This document shows, piece by piece, positions 53,191-64,000 of a stretch of DNA of 64,000 nt. The notes under the pieces were generated by a model. It was not told the origin of the DNA. It made no database searches and worked only from the letters and a program-made list of their open reading frames with translations. Position numbers and translations under genes: made by a program. The DNA comes from Citrus sinensis (Eukaryota > Streptophyta > Magnoliopsida > Sapindales > Rutaceae). The stretch lies in NCBI RefSeq assembly GCF_022201045.2, contig NC_068559.1, positions 434,001 through 498,000 on the forward strand, given 5' to 3'. Within the stretch, counting starts at the first letter, position 1. The number at the start of each line of letters is the position of its first letter.

Positions 53191-54130
53191 CATATTATCT
53201 GAACAGACGCGCACACATTCATGACGAATAATTAACGTGTGATTAGCGGATCTGAAATTAGAAATTATTAAAATTTTAAATCTTGCTTCTGGTTGTGCGG
53301 GTGACGTCCGCTTTGGGTTAGGCTTTTTAGAGTTTTATTTCGAGTGTAATTTCGTCGTCGTTTCGACTTTTGGAAGGTTCAGGTTTCTGATAAATTTGTA
53401 CTTTCGTACTGTAACCACACTGAAGTGTCTGTTGCTGAATTCCAAGGACTCGAGATTTAAAGTAAAAGAAATAAAATTTTGACATGTAAGTCTTTGTTCA
53501 AAAAGAAATTGGGAAAATAGACACTCTTAATTAGATAAAGTGCTTAGTGTCCAAATTAATGCAAATGGGTGATATCATATCAGAAGATCAATTAAATCAC
53601 ATCGAAGGTTTATTTATTCTATCATGTACCATCTCATAGCTGCGAGTTGGCAGCTTGCAGCGACTACAAGAGAATATTCCAAATTTAGATTCTTTACTCC
53701 ACATTTATACTTTTGTATTATGAAAAATAGTAAGTTTAACTCTAGTGGGACTTGTGTAAATACGGATTTTAATAAGTTATGTCACATCATAAAACAAGTT
53801 GGATCAATCTTTAAACAATTGAAAGAAAAAATATATATATATATATTGATACACACACACGTATATATATATAAGTTGTGAGCAGTTCTATAATCCATGT
53901 TTACTATATCAAAGAATTGACTCAAGATCTATAAATAATAGTATGAAATAAAAATATAATAATATTGTACTTTACATAGCTCGAATATAAATTTATACCA
54001 AAATTGATGAGATAGTAAACCGGTGCACAAATCACCATTAATGCACCAAACTGATTGAAAACAATATAGTTAAACACATGAATAATACGCTAAATCTTAT
54101 TAAAATTATGAAATTATGTGTAGGTAAAAG

Positions 54131-54311
54131 AGTAATGATAGATATTTTAAATTTTTTATTTTAAATTTGATCTCAAATGACGCGTCATTAATTGAGTGGT
54201 TGACAATTTTTTATAAGATGCAAGTGAATTAATTGTATAATCCCACTAATTAATTGATGAATGCTTTAGGATAATTTTTTGAGATAAAAAATTTAGAATG
54301 TACAGTATGAT
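54131..54311. mobile_element. Short MITE-like inverted repeat
   Basis: The left ATTTTAAATTTTTTATTTTAA and the right arm (complement ATTCTAAATTTTTTATCTCAA) are imperfect inverted repeats about 180 bp apart end to end, with a GATCTCAAATGACGCGTCA core. No clear target duplication seen. Confidence 0.4.
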
Positions 54312-55943
54312 AAAAACAATAATTTAATAACTCTTTTGAAATAAAAATTAAAAAAAATTAATATATCATGGATAATTAATTGAGACTGATTCATATGCAT
54401 GAAATCAATAGAGCTTTCCGATTAATGAACAGTAATGACTGAAGAAAACACAATCTTGCATCAAAACCGATTTCAGTAAAGCCTAGATGTCGGCCGCAAA
54501 AGCCGATCAAGAAGCACCACCAATAAATAAAGAAAACAGAAATAATTAAGGAATTTTTTTTTTTTTAATAGTTCATTCAATCGACCTATGGTCTGAATTC
54601 AATTCTGGGTATTTTTATATTTTGAAGTTGACATGTTGGGGTTCCCATTGATAATAAAGCAAGTCAAATGTTTAATATTCAGTTGAATATTCATGCTCAT
54701 TTATTAAGCAATTGGGCGGCCTAATTTTAGAAACTTGTATTTCATTATGGCCTAGTGTTAAAAGTACCACCATTCTAATTGAAAAAAAAATAACGTGGAC
54801 GTTGTGTTATCATACATTACATCGTACCTGAACTTGATTGAAGTGACATTAAAATTAATAAAAGAACAGGAATTCTCGACGGAACATTGAGGATCAAAAT
54901 GCAAAAAGCATGGATATAAAATTTCAGCGAGGCATAAATCTTTTGTTGATGCAAGCAACTGAGGAGGAGTGACGAAGCGAATGCGTGACAGAATCAAAGA
55001 CTTCTATTTTCAATGACTCTCTTTTATGAACTTACAAAAAACAAAAGGTGGTTTGGAGTATTCGAATTATGCCACAACCAAATAGATCAATGACAGAAAA
55101 CCCATGTGAGAATCTCGTCATATGCAAGTCTTTCCTGCTTTGCACACCCAGCAAGCAAATAAATAAATATTAATTCCTTTTATATATACATATATCATGG
55201 CTACTATAAAATTACAAATCTTGCTAAAGCTGCGCGAGGACAGCTCGGAATGATTCATGGCATCGGCTATTTTTTCAACAATTCAAATGAGTTGAAAATA
55301 GTTTGTTCTTGCTTTTTTATTCTTTTGGGGAAAAAAATTGTTATATATTTTGAAGATTTTATAGACAATGCATATAGGTAAGATGATAAATCAAATGGAA
55401 GATGGACCAAAAAAGAGAATATTATTATCAGAATTCAAAAGTGGACCGGTCAAGAGGCTAAGACATGATGTAATATTGTGATAAGTAAGTGTTTTAGGCT
55501 TTATTTTCCATCATCACCTACTTTCAATTGGTGTCTTAATAAGGATGGAACACCTCTTCCAGTTTGACTCAAATCATATAACTCCCCTCTCTCTCTCTCT
55601 TTCTATATGTGTGTATATGTATTATTAAATATGGACACTTTCATTATTTTTTTTAATACGGACACACTATTAAAACATATAATTTTACAATTAATTGAAT
55701 AACGACTCTATTAAAATACATGACTTAATAGTAAGTTAAAACTGATCCTATTAAAAATTATATCACAAATAGCATGCTTGCATAACAAAAATAAAAATAA
55801 AAATAAGGGGGTCGCACTTGAAATAAGCCATGTTATACAGAATTGTTTTACTGGTTGCAAAAAGTATACATGCACATGTAACAAAAATATAGTCCATGAA
55901 AGCCCAAATTCCTTGTTAATGCCATAGGCCCGATTCTCTTTTA

Positions 55944-56118
55944 ATGGAGAACCCACATTGCTTTAAGTTGATCTGCGCGTTACTCCGACGTCGTATCGAG
56001 CTAACTCCTCATCTTTATCAAACCCCAAACCCTTTTGTCCCTTCGCCTCATTTCCTCCCAACTCCAAGCGAAACACACACTCTCATCGCCGCCGCCCTCG
56101 CGGCCCCAGCCTCAGGTA
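55944..56118 (+). other. Exon-like GC-richer open stretch, unrecognised
   Basis: Starts ATGGAGAACCC and stays open to GCCTCAG|GTATGC, a good splice donor at 56119. The composition (Pro, Ala, His, Leu rich) is clearly unlike the AT-rich surroundings. No downstream exon could be identified. It could be the first exon of a short or lost gene, or captured DNA. Confidence 0.25.
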
Positions 56119-56901
56119 TGCATATGTAACGGAGTTCGTTCAAATATATTATATTGGTTCAGTTAAATGAATAAAGGTGGTTTTAACTTCCATCAGCGGT
56201 GGCTAATTAGCCAATCACATAAACGGCTTAAGTGCTGTTGTTATTGTGTGAATGGTCAGTAAGCTCACCAACATCAACGCTGTGTTTGTGGCCTTTTCAT
56301 GGTGAATCGCAAAATCTGCTTTCACTTTCAGGCCATTAACTACATTCCCACGCTTTGCGATACTAATATCCTAGAGCGACCATTCGATCCTGAATAGTTT
56401 GGTACGATCCTCAATTTATAAAGGTTTTGATTAATAAATTGATGTGAACGTATGTAACATATGTCTAATAATAAGAAAACAGATGTTGATTACGTTTGAT
56501 TAAAACTCACATCATCAGGAGATGATTTTAATTTCGAGGAAATAAACTTGCTTCTTTTTGGCATCTGGAATTGGTTTCGGTGTCTTTTCGCTAATCATTT
56601 TGGTTTTGGTTCCCCTTAATCATTTGTTATAAATTTCTCAGTTCATGTTACATTTGATTAAACCTGAAATTGCCTGTACATGGGTTGGGTAACAACAACT
56701 TTAACTCAATTTCTTACACACCGTCATATTTCCGTAAGACATTACTGATTTTACATTCCAAGCAACATGCAACATGCAACATGCAACAAGCAAACCATAA
56801 TTGATTCTTGAAAAAAAAAAAAGAAAAAAAGAAAAGGAAAAATATACGAGCAAACCAAAACTAAGCTATAAAATACCGGCAATTAAAACCCATAAGTAAC
56901 A

Positions 56902-59900
56902 CTAGTTCTTTGCTGTCTCAGCTTTGGCAATGCTGATAATATATTCAATTTCCTCAGCTACTTCTTTCATTGAAGGCCTGTTCTGTCTCTGCTCCTCTAA
57001 GCAACCGACTGCTAGGAATGCCAATGCCTTAATTGTTTCCTCTTCTAATTCACTTGCTTTCTCTTTTAACACCGGATCAACCGTCTCCATTAGCTTCTCT
57101 TCCTCCACCATCCTACGCACATAAACTGCCAAGTTCACGTCATCCTCTGCCCGGTTAAAATCAATCGCCTTTTGAGACGTCAGGAGCTCTAACAGCACAA
57201 CCCCGAAGCTATACACATCGCTCTTATCAGTCAGCTGATACTTCTTGTAGTACTCGGGATCCAGGTAGCCCAGAGTCCCCTGTGCACAAGTTGATATGTG
57301 ACTCATATCGGTATGAGCCAACCTCGATAACCCAAAATCGGAAACCTTAGCATTGAGCTTCTCGTCAAGAAGTATGTTGCTGGACTTGACATCCCGGTGG
57401 TATATCGGAGGAGTAGCCGATGAGTGAAGATAAGAAAGACCCTCTGCGGTGTCATGAGCAATCTGGAGACGGCGAGGCCAAGTGAGTTTGCCTCTGCCTC
57501 CAGGTTTCAGACCTTGCAAATGCTCCAAAAGGGTTCCGTTAGAGATGTACTCGTAGACCATAATCGGCTGCTCTAGCTCTACGCAACAGCCGAGGAGGCC
57601 AACAAGGCTCCGGTGATTCACTTGGCATAAGATTCTGACTTCGTTGAGGACTTGATCAGTGCCCTTGGTGTTTCCAAGCTTGGCACATTTGACAGCTACT
57701 TCAGTCCCGTCTTTAAGGATGCCTTTGTACACTTCACCGTAGCCGCCGGACCCAAGAAGCCGATCTTTGGAGAAGTTGCTCGTTGCTTTCTTTATCTCTT
57801 TGCCGGTAAAGATTTTTGACGCTTTGCCTCCGCCGCCGGAGTTGAGGATCTCTTCTCTTTCTCTTGCCAAACGTTCTTGTGCTTCTTTGATGCGTCTATG
57901 GCGTTTGTAGAGTAAAATGGCAATGGCAGCAGCGATGAGCGTTGCTCCAATGCCAGTAGTTAAACCTAGACGTGTATATATGCCAAAGGAGCTTAGCCTT
58001 AAGATCAATTTTAACGCTATAAGGTTTAGATCATTGTAAAAAAAAGATGTCTAAATTTGTCTACGTTGTCAATTGACAATATTTTTTTTATCAATCATGT
58101 GAGAAACATTGAAAATCCATTATTAGGCTGATCATACAATTCGAGGGAGTGCTTTTCTAAGTTGTTTACTATATATCAATCCCCAATTTCCAACTAATGA
58201 AAAAGATTAAAAAGCTCATCATTCGAGAACAATAATTAAGGAAACATAAAATCATCTAATTATTAGACAAATATGCAGTAGATTTTATTATAATAACGAA
58301 GGCAAGTCAGCAAATCGATACTCTAACATCATACCGGCTATGAGTGCAGTTTTATCAGATGAACCTCCGCAACCTCCAGGATCTTGACACGTAATCTCTG
58401 CCGGACCAAAAAAAATCAGAAGTCACGCCCAATCAAATCAATTTACCCGTTTGTTTCTTTATTATTATTATTTTTTAGGAGCCGCCTATGTTGCAACAGT
58501 TGCAACGTATCACTACTTTTGTCATTTTATAATTTAACCATTGGATCCAAGGCAAGAATGGTAAAAGCAAATCCAACGGCAGGGTGTATTTATTTTGGTT
58601 TTTTTCATTGCAATCCCTCTTATTTTTTAAAATACCAGGAAAAAATATAATTATTATTATTTTATTTATTAGCTTGGTTGTTTAATGATATGAATAAGGA
58701 ATAAGTATGAAATTTAAGAGAACTTTTATTATTGATATTAGGCAATTACAATGCATGATTTAATACCCGTTTATTTATTCCACAAATTCATAAATATTTC
58801 ATAATTTATTAATTATTACTATCATTTCTAGATCTACTCTCATTATTTAAATTTATTAATTATTATTTTATATTAATTATTAATAAATAAATATAATATA
58901 ACAAAATAATATTATAATATAATTTATTTTTAATATTATAATTATTATAGTGAAAATAAAAATAATTTAAATATATTTAATATTTCAATTAAGACAAAAG
59001 TTAGCACACTATAGTGAATTATATAATTGACTACAATCTAACTTTTAAAACTTCCAAACATAAGTAAGTAATAAATTAATGTGAACAGTATTATAACAAT
59101 ATACAATATTATGTTCTAAACACATTCTAATGGTGTGTTTATTAAATAAGAATGAAATGAGCTAGAATTGTAATAAGGAATTTAAATTAGAATAAGTTAT
59201 TTACTTGAGCTATAGGAATTGGAATCGGAATGAACAACATTCTCATTGATGTGTTTACTTTATTTTATAATTGGAATAGACTATTATAAGTTATTAAAAT
59301 ATCATTTGTTAATTGTGTTCCTAATATTATTTGTATATATTATAATTAAACAATAATAATAATAAAACTAAAAATAATAATTATGACAATAATGTTAATA
59401 AAAAAATTAACAGTAACAATAATAACAACAAAATTAACTGAAATAATAATATTAATAATGATAATAATAAAAATAATAAAAATTATTAATAAGTTTTAAT
59501 AATAATAACAACAATAATTAAAATAATAAAGTTAATATATTTTAATAACAATAATTTTAATCATAACAAGATAAATATTAATATTAATGAATTAATTACA
59601 GTATAATAACAATTAAATAATAAAAGAAATAAATTTTAATAATAATAATGACAGTAATAAAAATAATTAAAAAAACAAAAATAATAAAAATAATAAAATT
59701 TAATAGAAATAATCTTATATAATAATAATGATATTAATAATAATAATAAATTAAAATTCTTTTCAAATGTCATTTTATTCCAAAAAAATGGACTTATATG
59801 TAAAAGTTTGTAACCTTTAGTGGCTATTGAATTTTCCAAAAAATATAAGGTAGTGTAATGTAATCAAACACAAAATAACAAAAGTTGTTATATGTTGCAA

Positions 59901-60751
59901 CTGTTGCAACATAGGCGGACCCTATTTTTTAAGTGCTAATTGTCAGAAAAATAATCAGTCAAAACGTCAAAGAAAGACCCACTTTCAGCGCAGACGCCCT
60001 TGATTGGGTCCCACAAAAGTCCAGACATGCAGAAACATCTCCTGACCCCACTCTCCCTTGCGTCGGGCCCACAAGTGGAGTTCCTGTCACAGTCAGCTTG
60101 CGAACCGCACACCGGTTCCCTGGGCGACAACCACTGCAGCTCCAAACCCGGTTCGCCCCACCGGTTAAGCGGCAAATTGGGGTTCAAGTTGACAAAGCTC
60201 GTGTAAGCCCTGCACCCGGATTGCCTGACCCTTATCATATAGGAAGTGGAGGACCCGCCAGCTCTAAACGTACAACAGATCCCATCCTCACAAGGCGCCG
60301 CGTTGCTAGTACCATTAATGTAAACGTGGCACAAGCTGGAGGAGGTGCAGTTCAAGGGAGAACTGAGCAAAGTGGGGGTACAATTCATGTACATGATGGT
60401 GTTGCTGCTGGTGATGTTAAAAGGCAAGCTGTCGTTGAGCCGGATGCCTTGGGACATAAGATCGGATGTGACGCAAGAGTTGGGTAAGAGACTGGAGGGC
60501 TTGATCACAAGCCGTTGGCTTGAGGGGTTGATGGCAGTGATGGGATAGGAGTTGTTGAGGGTGTCAAAGTGGAGGTTCCCGGATGAGTCGCAGCGGATTT
60601 TGTAGTCCTGGTCGCCGCACGAGGAGCTCGTGCTGAGCGGGTAAGGGACTGGGGTGGTGCCACAGTTGGGGCAGCGGATGGCCGAGAGTGCGCATCCGGC
60701 GTATGTTAGTAGCGACACCACGAGGAGGAGGAGCTTGGTTGGAGGATCCAT
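56902..60751 (-). CDS. Wall-associated receptor kinase-like protein (WAKL20-like)
   Basis: Plasma-membrane receptor kinase of the WAK-like group. Exons: 60751-59983, 58397-58335, 57965-56902; 631 aa. A signal peptide (about 1-25, LLLLVVSLLTYAGCALS) precedes the GUB_WAK-type Cys-rich ectodomain (CPNCGTTPVPYPLSTSSSCG onward), with the WAK-associated C-terminal part around CRAYTSFVNLNPNLP and CDRNSTCGP. Exon 2 encodes CQDPGGCGGSSDKTALIAG. TM about 273-297. Kinase: G-loop LGSGGYGEVYKG (348-359), Lys about 370 in VAVKCAK, HRDVKSSN (467 on; RD type), DFG (487-489), GTLGYLDPEYY. ATG 60751 has context AAATGG; an in-frame upstream GTG is not a start. Intron 1 is nearly filled by a MULE-type element. 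All key residues are intact. Confidence 0.92.
58478..59922. mobile_element. MULE-type non-autonomous element in intron 1 of the WAKL gene
   Basis: 1445 bp flanked by a perfect 9-bp duplication TATTTTTTA (58469-58477, 59923-59931). The terminal inverted repeats (GGAGCCGCCTATGTTGCAAC... and, complemented, GGTCCGCCTATGTTGCAAC...) extend about 40 bp. The interior is extremely AT-rich, and the part from about 59127 to 59880 may be a second nested element with Harbinger-like GTGTTTA termini. No transposase ORF. Confidence 0.85.
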
Positions 60752-60798
60752 TTCAGACACGAGCCCGTACGTGTGATGTGAAGATGGATTTCGATGTT

Positions 60799-60808
60799 GT
60801 TTATAAAC
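60799..60808 (-). promoter_or_regulatory. TATA-like box upstream of the WAKL gene
   Basis: GTTTATAAAC lies about 50 bp upstream of the ATG; it is palindromic, and orientation is set by the gene. Confidence 0.4.
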
Positions 60809-60809
60809 T

Positions 60810-61415
60810 GAGGTTTTTCGTCAAATGTTGGTGAAGAGGAAATTATAGCCGGCTTGACTTCTGTAATATTGTGAATATTAAATAAAGGGAAAATAACACC
60901 CTACACCCTCTTTTTATATTGTAACGATTTTTTCTCAACATATTTTAAGATGTTCACACTAACCCCTTTGTACGGTTGTAGATGTAGTTTGGGCATTGAT
61001 TTTATTATTCCATATAAATCATGAAAACAGAAATCGAGAATATATTTTTATGTTCCTAATTTAACAAAAAGAATTAATAAAAGAAAAAGGTATATGCATC
61101 CAATCTTCAACTTCAAACACTTTCGAGGGGATAAGTGCTATTTTCCTTGAAAATTCTTTACATCCAATGTTTGTATTGTCTTTATACATTATAATACTGT
61201 TGTTGTACTTATCTTGCGGTCTTTGATTACGACTTTCGGACTAGCTTGCAAGTTTGACACGTAATCACGGGAATAATAGTATATTTTAATTTCCAAAAAG
61301 TCAAAAATTTTGTTGGGATAGCATGTCCATTTTGCAAAATGGGAGGCGTAAATTCAGGATTGGTCAAATTTTAACTGAATGTGTATAATTATAAAAAATT
61401 TATCAGATAAAACCA
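60810..61415. other. Intergenic region upstream of the WAKL gene
   Basis: AT-rich; probably the distal WAKL promoter. No ORF or repeat recognised. Confidence 0.5.
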
Positions 61416-61420
61416 TAATG

Positions 61421-62010
61421 GAAATTTACCTATCTAGTCATTTGGATAAAATTATTACAAAAACTGACCATGTTACAAAATTTCTTACTATACTAGCCAC
61501 TTATACCTATTTTGGACTAAATTACCCTTTAAAAGAGTTTGGTTTGTTGTGGGCGATGGCACGTTCATTGCAGGTTAGTTATGGGCGATGGAGCCCATTG
61601 CCCATGAGAGTGGAGCTTAATGCCCCGTTGGCATGCTCTGATTTCTTTGTCGCACACTAAACAATATAATTTAAATAATTTTCTTACTTATACCTAATGC
61701 GTCATATGTGACACAACTTAATCTTAACAAAATTAGGTTGAAGAATCGAAGGAAGCAAGCTTGCCATCGATGGAAGTCGTCGTTGTCAAAGAAAGTTGTT
61801 GTCGAAGCTAACAAAACCGTGAAAAAGACCTAAGGGTGGTGTGGGCAATGTTGTCCTTATGGATTCAGAATTTTTATTTTTATTTTTTATTTTTACTCTA
61901 AGGGCAATTGGTTCAAAATGGGTAAATATGGCTAATATGGGTAAGAAATTTTGTAACATGATAAGTTTTGACAATAATTTTATGAAAATAGCTAGATATG
62001 TAAATTTCCT
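61421..62010. mobile_element. MITE-like element with about 110-bp inverted arms
   Basis: The left arm GAAATTTACCTATCTAGTCA and ATGTTACAAAATTTCTTAC return in reverse complement at the right end (GCTAGATATGTAAATTTCC; GTAAGAAATTTTGTAACAT). The interior has GGGCGATGG words in tandem and inverted form (about 61552-61610). No target duplication could be fixed; no transposase. Confidence 0.55.
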
Positions 62011-64000
62011 GGTGCTTTCCTCTTACTTACAACTTTTCCAAAATAAAATGGTGCAATTATTTAGAAGACGTATCAATTTTTTTTTTTAAAAAAATGATCA
62101 TTTAATGATTAATTTTGAGAAGAATTTAGATTTTGTTATTTAAAACACTTTAAATAAAAGGGATATCGCTAGTTTTATCTACTAAAATTAATATATATTG
62201 TTATCACAATAGGGGCAAATGGATCATCGATATTTTATCTTGAGAATATAAAAATATATTTATTATAAGAAAAATATTTAAAAAAAACAAAAAGTACAAG
62301 AAAAATATCTTATTATTAATCATTTTATTTACATGAAAATCTATATTTCTTATTTTTGATATTTAATTTTTTTTACTTTAGTTTCTGTTTATATAAATAT
62401 GAATAAAAGTGTATTTAAATGTAATGACAATATTGTAAAACCATGGTGCCAGAGATTTTATTGGATATTATGAAAGTATTATGAGGGTAACCGGTATATA
62501 TTGATTCCAATATGAAAAAATGACAACATCCCCAAGCAAAATTTAAGATCTTTAATGGAATGAGTGCAACTCAAAAATTAATTTTTAAAAAAATAATAAT
62601 TTACTCACATGTGTAATAAAAAAGAATTGTATTTTTTTTCTTTTTTCCAACAAGATCAAGAAAGAGAATTTGGTGGTTTTTCAATGGATGAAATAGTTTA
62701 TTTCAATCATTAGTGGTTAATTTTTCTTTTTAGTTATTATATACCATACTTTAAATATATTCCCCTAAATTTGAATCATTGACCTCTTATTTTCATAACA
62801 AGAGAACAAACAACTGATTAGTTATTATTTAGAGATAATCAGTGGTTAATTTACAATATGGTTTGAAGAAGGGAAATTAGAGAGATAAAATAAAACCAAG
62901 GATAAAGTGGTTGATTCATTAGCACTATAATAACCTCTCAGCATTCTGGAGGAAAATAATGTAAATATCAAGTAACATCCCCAGTGTTTCTGAAAGAAGA
63001 TCTTCACTTAAAGAAACTCATGTTTTAAGATTGACAAACGAAGACTTGACCAAAACTAAATTAAATTAGTATATAGAAGCTGCATTTATCTAGAAGACGT
63101 AGAAAATCTTCTTTCAAAATAATGGCTAGATGTCATCTTTATTTATTATTGATGTTGGTCAAATGACACCATCATTAACAGCAATGAATTCCTCCTTTGC
63201 AAGTTAAATGAATGTAAAAGTCTTCTCTATATCATATAATGCTAAATGTACAGCCCGCCAATAGATTTCAGATAAGATTAAACATATTTTTTTTTCTGGG
63301 TTTAAGTCATATCATCTATGCAATTTAACAATCACCACCATTGGAAATCATAAATATATTCTCTTTGTTTATTTGGGGCTGATTATGAAAGGCACATTTC
63401 ATCAATTTTTCTTTCTTTTAGTCTTTTTCTATTTCCTGGTCCTAGCTAGGAATCATCCACATGAATGCATGCAAATTTGCAATAAGCCAATAAATATAAA
63501 ACAGTTTTTTCTTTGACTCCCTTCCCCCGCCCATAGTTTTATTCTAGTTTAATTGGCATTTATTCCTTCTGAGCGGCAAGCATATATGGCAACACATTTA
63601 CCATACAAGTATTCCGTAGCTTCTCGATCAAGGCAGGTAAAACAGAAGGACTTAGTTCAATTGATCATTGAACTTGTTCATCTTTTAAATAAAAATCTCA
63701 TCTCATTCCATGTGAATATGTTACAGGGTTGGACTTAGAATTTTAAAACATCCAATCTAACATATTAGTCTATCGAGTGGAGAGACTTATCTTATTTATA
63801 AACTCAAAGTAACTCCTCTTTACTAATCAATATAGGACATGACTCAATAGAATATTTGAGGATCTTTACATAATAAAATATAATAATTAGGGTGTTGCCT
63901 ATAAAATTTCGTTAAAATATAGGCAATCAAAGTATTTTTTATAAGATGCAAATAGTCGCATTCCATTGTTTTTTTTTTTTTTTTGGTTCACTATGGTAAC
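62011..64000. other. AT-rich intergenic sequence to the window end
   Basis: No ORF with supporting features, no tRNA; poly-T tracts near 62080, 62630 and 63970. Confidence 0.5.

Larger units (their letters stand above)
53200..56880. other. Intergenic region between GMPP and the WAKL gene
   Basis: 3.7 kb, mostly AT-rich. Contains an (AT)n tract near 53831-53845, a short MITE-like element (54131-54311), a CT tract near 55587 and a GC-richer stretch at 55944-56118. No recognised gene. Confidence 0.5.

Noticed and set aside
59933-60487. 184-codon plus-strand ORF
   Set aside because: Antisense of WAKL exon 1; the GC-rich coding sequence lacks stop codons on the other strand by chance.
60752-60760. 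Upstream in-frame start for the WAKL protein
   Set aside because: The codon is GTG; the ATG at 60751 has a better context and is followed by a normal signal peptide.
63553-63738. 61-codon ORF near the window end
   Set aside because: No recognisable features; AT-rich surroundings.

Overview
The window is plant nuclear DNA from a eudicot. Genes are intron-rich with GT-AG (and some GC-AG) junctions, intergenic DNA is AT-rich, and the families are typical of plants: bifunctional P5CS, a WAKL receptor kinase, an Athila-type retrotransposon and many MITEs. A woody rosid such as Citrus is my best guess, but that rests on general impression and was not tested.

Layout. 1-4488 (+): the 3' portion of a folylpolyglutamate synthase gene. 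4842-5900 (-): an intronless GT47/exostosin-family gene, tail to tail with it. 6156-6229 (+): tRNA-Val(CAC). 6529-9154 (+): a six-exon Yip1-family membrane protein. 10632-17030 (+): a complete 20-exon P5CS gene (717 aa, proline synthesis) with three GC-AG introns. 17646-19308 (-): a mitochondrial MAM33/p32-family gene. 19403-24597 and 25108-30471: a recent direct duplication of a 5.2-5.4 kb unit with a 510-bp spacer. Its left edge lies just upstream of the MAM33 gene. It carries a small two-exon gene candidate and a decayed paralogue of it.

30727-43074 (-): a complete 12.3-kb Athila-lineage Ty3/Gypsy LTR retrotransposon (LTRs 1339/1338 bp, TSD ACAAG, tRNA-Asp-type primer site). Its gag is open and its pol carries at least six lesions. 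Between integrase and the 3' LTR, where Athila elements often have an env-like ORF, it carries three accessory ORFs: a 77-aa helical ORF, an intact 185-aa basic/cysteine-rich ORF resembling carlavirus nucleic-acid-binding proteins, and an intronless LOG (cytokinin-activating enzyme family) copy broken by one stop codon. This cargo is the most unusual thing in the window.

43080-49794: gene-poor DNA with a hAT MITE, an inverted and dispersed relic of the duplicated unit, and a 1145-bp Harbinger-type foldback element that keeps the tail of a transposase ORF. 49795-53150 (-): GDP-mannose pyrophosphorylase (CYT1/VTC1 type, 361 aa) with an intron in its 5' UTR. 53200-56900: intergenic. 56902-60751 (-): a WAK-like receptor kinase (631 aa) whose first intron is about 91% a MULE-type element. 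60810-64000: intergenic with one inverted-repeat element.

The host genes do not form a pathway; they are ordinary neighbours. Exon boundaries were placed by hand from reading frame and splice-site logic, and every phase closes. Divergence figures are counts by eye.
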